From JAFGDH01 sp964441265 (GTDB lineage Archaea; Aenigmatarchaeota; Aenigmatarchaeia; QMZP01; QMZT01): a DNA stretch of 42,107 bases. The translations under genes were made by a program, and so were the position numbers. Where the stretch lies: the NCBI GenBank assembly GCA_964441265.1, contig CAYYKJ010000013.1, forward strand, positions 1 to 42,107, written 5' to 3'. Positions 31,201 through 40,200 of this stretch are shown piece by piece (position 1 is the stretch's first letter; every line of letters starts with the position of its first letter). Below the pieces are notes generated by a model that saw only the letters and a program-made list of their open reading frames with translations, was not told the origin of the DNA and made no database searches.

Positions 31201-34200
31201 CCCCGAAAACATATCAGATTTCATAAACAGCAGTGGTTATATGCATTTCAATGCATATTTGGGTTCATACGACCAGCAGTACACAACTTGGGTCACATTC
31301 TCGATAAGGCAGCACAAGATGGAGCAGAAATATCCGCTGGACGGGCACACCGTGACCCCCGGAAAGGTCGAGTTCGCCTGCTGGGCGGACACGGGATATG
31401 ACATGCAGAACGTCTCCCTCTACGGAAACTTCACCGGGACATGGGCGAAAAACCAGACCAACTCGTCCGTGAATAACAGCGATTACGTCTATTTCGACCC
31501 GGTTCTCTCCGAAGGGACATATGTGTGGGGATGCAAGGCCTGCGACGACACCAGCGGGTGCTATGAGGTCGGCAACCGCACCGTATACGTCGGCCAGCTG
31601 ATGGATGTCGAACTTAACACGAGTTCTATAGCTTCCGGGGAGCCTGTTCTGGCGTACGGGAACGTGACGTATGAAGGGAGCGGCGTGCCCTATTTATTCG
31701 TTGACGTTTACCGGGGCTCCACAGTCATGACCGGTAACAACAGCATATTCGGGACTGGGAACGACGGGGAGCTCAACGTCTCCAGCGAGGTGATACCGAA
31801 CAATTACACGTACTTGGTATCATCCGCCTCCAGCGGGGGAAATTACATCAAAGTGAACAGCACCGAGGGATTCTACAAAGGAGACGAAATAATGATAATA
31901 CAGATAATCGGAGATACGGCCGGTACGTACGAATTCAGGTACATCAATCGCACCAGAGGGGGGGACACGATCTATCTGGCCTCTGACCTTGAGAACAGCT
32001 ATTCTCTTACGGGGGTGGGTAAGGTCCAGGTAGTGAGGGTCCCTCACTACACGAAACTCACAGTCAAGAACGGGGGCGAGATAACAGCCAGTCCATGGAA
32101 TGGAAATACAGGAGGGATCTTGGCTTTCAGGGCACACACGACAGATGTCCAGAGCGGGGGCATAATAAACACGACCGGAAAGGGGTACAGGGGAGGGAGC
32201 CAGTATTCGGGCGGTCTCGGATGGTCAAACACAGGAGAAAGCATTTCAGGAGGGCTTGACAACAACGCCCAGTCCGGTTCGGAGGGGGCGGGAGGTGGAG
32301 GATATGCAGACCAGGGAGGCGCTGGAATAGAATATGGCGGTGGTGGTGGTAGTAGCTACGGTACTGCAGGGATTGATGGACAATGTGTTAATCCAGACAG
32401 AAAGGGTTTGGCCGGCTCGACATACGGCCATGCCAACCTGAGCGAGATATACCTCGGATCCGGCGGAGGTGCGGGGGGTTATGACATCGATGATCCGGAG
32501 CGTTACGGAGGTGCGGGAGGGGAAGGAGGAGGTCTGATATTCATAGGGACATACGATCTTACTGTAAACGGTAATATAGAATGCAACGGGACCGACGGAA
32601 AGGCGGGTTCCGGCGGCAGAGGCGGTGGAGGAGGGTCCGGAGGAAGCATATTGTTAAAAACAAAGGATGCAACACTCGGAACCGGCCTGATAACGGCAGG
32701 CGGAGGGAGTTCGACTCAGGACGGCACAAACGGGACGGGCGGAGACGGCAGGATAAAAATCGAATACGTCAGCAAGTCCGGATCAACGAACCCCTCGGCA
32801 GATACGCTTGATTACGGGAGCCTGAATTCGCTTGCATTCACCAATTCATCGGGTGATTTCAATTATACCGTAGATACTACCGGTTCGGCAGGTACCGTCT
32901 CCATAAGTGCCAACATAACCTATAACGGGGACTATTTCTCTGACAGCGAAAACGCGGAAATAACAGGTGTCGAGCTTCTGGAGCCGCCGGACAACGATTT
33001 ATACAGTGCAGGGGAAGTGGAATTCCAGTGCAGGGGGAGGGTATCCGGGACTATGGCCAACGTCTCCCTGTATACCAATTCCACCGGCTCATGGCACAGG
33101 AACCAGACCAACAGCAGTGCGGGCAACGATGACATCGTGAGCTTCTACGTGAACCTCGGCCTCGGAGAGTATATATGGAACTGCAGGATGTGCGATACCA
33201 CCGGAAGCTGCGAATTCGCGGACGCCAATTACAGCTTCAGTGTCATGAGCGTCAATGTCGGGGAGACCCTGGATCCGTCCAGTACCATCCCGGGCAATAA
33301 CATAAGCGTCTACGGCAACGTGACCCTGGGGGACGGCAGCGTCGTGTCCGACGCGAGAGTTCACGTATACATCGACGACGAGCCTGCGAACATCTCGGAC
33401 AGTGGCGACTGGTGGAATGACAGCTGGGAATACAGGCAGGAGATTGAAGTGGAGTCGGAGGTGTCTTCCACCATATACAACCACTCCATTCCGGTGAATT
33501 TCTCGACATCGGGACCCGTTACGGAAGGGGACATGAATTCTGACTGCGGCGACGTCAGGTTCATTGACAGCAGCGGGAACGAGCTGAACCATACGGCGGT
33601 CGGCAGCACCTGCGGGACCTCCAATACGCTCTTCTGGGTATGGCTGGACAGCCTCACCGGAAACAGCAACACCACCATCCATGCGTATTACGGCAACAGC
33701 GGGGCGGATATCCCCGGTTTTGAAAACATAGACGATGACATGGCACTATACTACCATTTAGATAAGGATGAAGCTTATGGTGAAATCAGCACCCTCGCCG
33801 TTGACTTCAGCGAAAACGGCCCAAACGGCACGGTATCCGGAGCTGACCTGATAAACGGCGTTTACGGAAATGCGTACAACATGACGGGAAGCCCCGATTG
33901 CATTACCATGGGAAATACCCTGATAGATGAGTGGGATTTCCCCATCACGATATCCATCTGGGCAAAGAACGATTTCGCATTCTTCACTGACGGACAGCTT
34001 CAATGCGGGAATTTTTTCCGGTATACCGGAGGGGAACTTATTTTCGGTTTCGGCAGCTTCTGTCACGCCGACTGCGCAGAGGCCTGGCCATACTACGACT
34101 ACGAAAAGAGGTTTTACAATTCGACTCTCAGCCTCTCGGACGGGGAATGGCACCATTATGTAGGCGTCATGGGGAACCATTCCACGGACATAAGGATGTA

Positions 34201-37200
34201 CGTGGACGGGGAGCAGGTCTCTTACGATACTTCGGGTTCGATAACCTCGGTCAAACACAGGACGAAGAGTGACTTCTCGGGAGAGGGAGCTATAAACAGG
34301 AGATGCTATAACGGGGACCAGTCCTTGGAATATTACACTGGTTCGGTCGACGAGGTCAGGTTGTTCAAGAGGAACCTCACCGATGACGAGGTGATGGCGC
34401 TTTATAATTCCACCGCAATCCATACGAAGAACGAATACTACACCGATTCCGACGGCTTCTACAACTTCACCTTCCAGGGGCCCTCCGAGACCGGCAGTTA
34501 CACGATAAAGGTGAACGTTACCCAGGGAAACCTGAACGGGGAGAACACTTCCACGCTCTACATGAACTGCGACAGCGGGGACGACTGCACGGGAGGGGAC
34601 ATCTGTGTGAACGGGGACTGCAAGGCCGACTGCACGGGCTTCCCCGGATACGGGTGCTCCACCGACTCGAACGACTGGGACACCTCCTCGGCCGGGACAT
34701 GCCTGAGCAACGGGACGTGCGATTACAACGACCCCGTAAGGATGGACTGCGGGGGCAGCGGGGGAACGAGCTGCGAGTTGGGAACGGACCAGACCAATGA
34801 CACCTGCAATACGGACAGCGGGGATTCCTGCATGAGCGGCGCCGGAGGGAACTTCTCTCAGGACGGTACCTGCGCTTCAGGGGCCGCCAATAATTGTGAT
34901 ACAAGCGGGCATGTATGCTTTGACGACTCCTCCTATCAGGACGGGTGCGGGAGCTGCAGCACAGGCGGGGGGGACTGGGACTCCTGCGATTCCTCCGTGA
35001 CCGGCGGGGATTATTCAGCCGATGGAATCTGCATATCGGGCGGGAGCTGCGACAGCTCGGGGGAGGCTTGTTACGACGGGAGCAGCTACCAGAACGACTG
35101 CGGCAGCTGCAGCAACGGCGATGAATGCGACACGGACATAACCGACGGCTCTTTCGACGGCAATTCCCTGTGCACGGGAGGGGTATGCTGTCCTCTCGGG
35201 ACGGCCATAGTTGATTCCGACTCTGACGGGACGGGGGACACATGCGGTTGTTCGGGAAACCTGAACGGGAGCACCTGCGATTCGGGCGGAGGGACCCCGT
35301 ATTCCGCGGATGGCGTCTGTGTGGGATCTGTATGTGACACTTCGACGGCAGGGCTGGAATGCGGAACGAACGGCTGCTCGACTGCGGACAGGGGAAGCAT
35401 GGCATACGGCTCATGCAGCGTATCCGGCTCGGGTGGGAATTCCTGCGATGACGGGGCCATAGACACCGGGAGCAATTTTTTCTCACAGGAAGGGACCTGT
35501 GTAGTCGGATCCTGCGATACCAGTGGTCATGTTTGCTATGACGGAAGCGATTACCAGAGCGGCTGCTCCAGCTGCGGATATTCGGCTCCGGGGGACAACG
35601 ACCACTGCGACTCTTCGGTGACCGGAGGGGATTACAACGCCAACGGCATGTGCGTCAGCGGGGACTCCTGCGACACGGACGGAGGGGTGTGCTCGGACAG
35701 CGGAACGACCGGGACGCTTTACGGGGACTGCTCCAGCTGCGGACAGACAACCACAAACGATGACGCGTGCATGAGCGGTTCAGGGACTTCATATTCCCCG
35801 GATGGATTGTGCGTGAATCCCGGAAACTGCGACACCGACGGGGATATATGTGCCGACGGCAGCAATAACCTTTACGGGGACTGCTCCAACGCCAACTGCG
35901 ACGACGGGAACGAATGCATGTCATCGGCGGGGCAGACATCCTACACGAGGGATGGGAGATGCGCGGGAAGCGACTGCTGCACGACCGAATATGTAAGCGG
36001 AGGGACGTGCGACTGTTCTCAGGGGGATGCCCAGTCGGGAACCCAGTGCGACAACACCCCCTCCGGAGGATCCGATTACGACGGAGCCTGCGCGAGGATT
36101 GACGACGGGGGTACGTATGGATGCGACACAGGGGAGGTATGTTATGATTCAGGGCAAAGTTACTATGAGGATGACTGTAGATACTGTTCGCTGGGGGATG
36201 CCTGCGATCCCAACATCGACAGCGGAGGCTATTCCGCTGATGGGATTTGTGCTTACGACGAAGGGGGGAGCGCTGACGGGAATTACGACTGTGACTCAGG
36301 CGAGGTTTGCGATGATTCGGGAAGCGGGGCATACAGGACAGGATGCGGCCTCTGCGACGAGGGAGACACCTGCGATTCAAACGTAGGGACCTCGTACTCA
36401 GCTGACGGTGTGTGTTACGATGACGGGACTCTGCTATGCTGTGACGGGACTGAAGATTACACCCAGAGCGAAAGCGGGGGTTCGTGCTGCTACAACGGAG
36501 CTATCCTGACGAACGGATCGACTTCAGACCCCATGCTGTGCGTGGACGGAATGCTTTATGATTGCGGCGGGGGGACGGCGACGAGCCCGGACTCCGACAT
36601 CAACATCGATTCAGGAAACTGCACGGCCACAGGAGGGCTTTACTGCATAGGGTCCTCCTGGGGGACGGAGATACCCAGCGGGTGCGAAGGTTGTTCGAGC
36701 GGGAATGACTGTGCTTCGGACTATTGCATTGAGGGGACATGCGAATCCAGCTGTTCCGGATTTACGGGGAGCGTGAACCGTTGCTCTTACAACAGCGATA
36801 CCTCCTACACCAGCTATGGCGTATGCACGGAAACGAGCGGGGGGACACAGTGCGACACCAGCGTCGCGGCAAGGAACACCCCAAGTTCCGGCACGCTTTA
36901 TTACCAGTGCGATCATACGAGCGCGGATTACGGGTATTCATGCGACGGCGGGAGCCTGAGCGGTGGTTATTCCGCAGATGGCGTATGCGGAGGGAGCTCC
37001 CACGGAACCTGTTACCAGGATTATGCATCGGATTCGACCAATGGGATAGACTCGGATTCCGTTTTCGGGACCGAGACAAACGTATGTAATGACGCCGGGG
37101 AGAACGGCTATTATTGCGACAGTCTCAACGACGGATCCTTCTCCCCCGGAAGCCAAAGGTGCGACGCCGATGATAACTACTGTGACGCCTGCTCTTCAAA

Positions 37201-40200
37201 CATAGGGGAAGACGGAGACTGCGAGGAGGTGTGCGGAGGGGACCCCGACTGTGATGAACACGATCCGCAGGACTACTGCCCGACTTCAGGGACATGGTGC
37301 AGCTCCACGTGTGCTGAAGTGGACAGGGACAGTTCGCAGGCCGCCTGTGAGGATTCGGGGGGGAACTGCGACCCATACACATGGAATGTTTCCCTGTGCT
37401 GCGGGGATGATGGGGAGAGCGATGACTGGGATGATGGTGATGCTGACGGGGCGACCATATGCTGCATCGACGGCAGCGCCGTGAGCAACGACACTGTCAG
37501 CGGTAACAATTATTATTGTTATGATGACGGGGCTGGGGCGGACATATACAGGTGCGATGGCTCTCTCACCACCGGGGGCGCTGAAACCAACAAGAGCCAT
37601 TGCGACCCGGTCGGGGACAGATACTGCGATGAGAACAACGGGAACTGGACCACCGAAATCCCGAGCGGTTGTGGAACTTGTACATACGGGGATGATTGTA
37701 CATCAGACATTTGCATAAACGGTATGTGCAGGGATGCGTGTAACTTGACATATTCGGGGACGGTTTGTTCCGATGACAACTCCAATGCCTATACCAGCGA
37801 CGGTGTATGTGCATATGACGGGAGTTCATGGATATGCGACGAGGACGAGGTCTCCTATTGCTCCTCCCAGCACAAGGACGACTGTTACCAGTGCGGTTCC
37901 ACATCGGTTTACCAGTGCGATTCCGACGCCACAGGAGGTTACACGGCAAATGGCATGTGCACGTACGAAAGCGGGACAAAATCAGACAGTACGGTCAATT
38001 GCGACGTAAGCGGACATATATGTTTTGACGATACAGACTACAGGAACACATGCTCCAACTGTTATTCCTCCGGGACCGACTGGGACAGTTGCGACTCGGA
38101 CGGGGGGACATCCTATTCGGCGGACGGGATATGCGTTTCCGGTGATATCTGCGACAATTCAGGACATGCCTGCTACGACGGCTCCGCATACCAGGCGGAC
38201 TGCAGCTCATGCGGGCAGAGCATAGGCGACAACGACGCGTGCGACGTGAGTATAACCAACGGCGCCTACGGAGCGAACGGGATGTGCGTGAGCGGGGACT
38301 CCTGCGACACGGACGAGGTGTGCGCCAACAGGAGCACGGGGACCATTTACGATGACTGCGACCAGAGCGCGTGCGGCAAGGAAGTGGACACCTTCGCCAA
38401 CTGCAGCTCGACCGGAGGGACTTCATATACCCCGGACGGGAAGTGCGTGTACACAAATAATGATAAGACCACCCAGAGCTGCGAGACGGGCGGAGGGGTG
38501 TGCTCTGACAACGGGGCATCAGGCAGCCTTAACGTGGACTGCAGCCTGTGCGAGCACGCTACCAACAACAACGACCTTTGCATGTCCACGGGAGGGACGG
38601 CGTATTCTCCTGACGGGATGTGCGTGAGCGGGGACTCCTGCGACACGGATGAGGTGTGCTCTCCTGAAGGGAACGTGAACATATACAGCGGGTGCACAGA
38701 AGCCAGCTGCGATCCTACAAGCGAGATCCACTGCATGACGGACGCGGACAACGACGGAAGCGTATGGAGCTCCTCCGGGATTTGTGCAGGACCTGCCGGG
38801 AGCGAAAGCTGCGACGATTCGGGTCATGCATGCTTCGATGATTCGAGATATTACGCGGCATGCGACTCGTGCGCTCTCACCAACGATACCGATGCCAACG
38901 GAGACTCCTGCGACACGATCACCGACGGAGATTATTCGGCAAGCGGCATGTGCACATATTCCGGCGGGGGAATATGCACCGCTTCGGGATCAACCGTGAG
39001 GATAGACGTTTCCGACAGCAACAGGTTCAAGGACGGGTGCGACGATTCCACTGACCCGTGCGACTCCAGCACCTCCTCCGACCTGAATTCTCCCTGGTCC
39101 AAGGACGGGGTGTGCTGCTCCAGTTCGTGTGTGGGAAGCGCTAGCTCGGACTGCTGCGATGATTCGGACTGCGCGGGGGAAGAATACTGCGACACCGGGA
39201 CATATGAGTGCATGAGTCTCTCCCGGCCAATGATAACCACGGTCCTTATCCAGACCAACACCTCGCTGAACTCCGGTACAGGGAACCTTACGGTGGTCTG
39301 GTCGGGAACCCTTCCGACCGGCTACGAATATAAGCTGGAAGAGGTTTCCCCGCTCTCCGGTCAAAGGTATTACGGGACCAGCACAACCTACGAAAACGAT
39401 TCCCTGCGGGATAACAGGAAATACTGCTACAGGGTGAGGATACAGGACCAGGAGAGCGACCCTGCCCACTATTCTTCATGGTCGAACGTGATCTGCGGGG
39501 TGACCAGGGACAGGGAGGGACCGAGCTCCCCGAACATAACGCTGAACGCCGACACCACAAACAATAAAATCGACGTCAGCTGGACATGGTCCTTTGATGA
39601 GTTCTCATACGCCGGGCCGGCCTCCGAAACCCGATACATCGTAAACAACTATCACGAAGGAAGGGGCCTCAGGGTGGTCAGCTATGATGACGGCAACAAC
39701 ATAACTGCAGGCAGCTGTTCGGTGACCCTTGACGAGGGGGAGAACAACACGTTCAGCTCAAGCTGCTATTCGGTCACGGACACCGTCACGGGAACCAAGC
39801 CGTTCTCCGCACACTTCCAGGGAATCGGATCTGACGGCCCGGTACCCGAATCTTTTGCGGGCACGGAGTTTGTTTACGAGGATTGCAGGGATCCCGAGTA
39901 TTTCAATATAATGACCCTGTATGAGCCTGCCTATGTAGAGGTTAAAAACTCTTCCGGCGTTGTTACCAGCACCTCTCTGTCCGCATGGTCTCACACTGAA
40001 TTGAATACAGACGTACCTGATGGGAGCGTGTATACAATAGAATCGAACGCTTCTATTTTGGTGACATATGATAGAAACATGGGCGATACCTTTATGATGC
40101 ACCCCGCTTCAGCTGACTTATGGGGACTGACAGACAAAGTCGCAATATCAAAGGACAACACCCATGTCATAATATACGATAGTGCCGGTAACATTGAAGT

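Noticed and set aside
34518..36380. Long minus-strand open frames (34518-35486, 35655-36380) rich in Arg, Ser, Pro and Cys
   Set aside because: They lie opposite the giant gene's Cys-rich repeats; their composition is the antisense of Cys/Gly/Asp/Ser codons. The plus frame has domains and catalytic residues; these have none.
34562..39210. CRISPR-like array of repeats
   Set aside because: The repeats are degenerate, of uneven spacing and in frame with a long protein; no spacer pattern or leader is seen.
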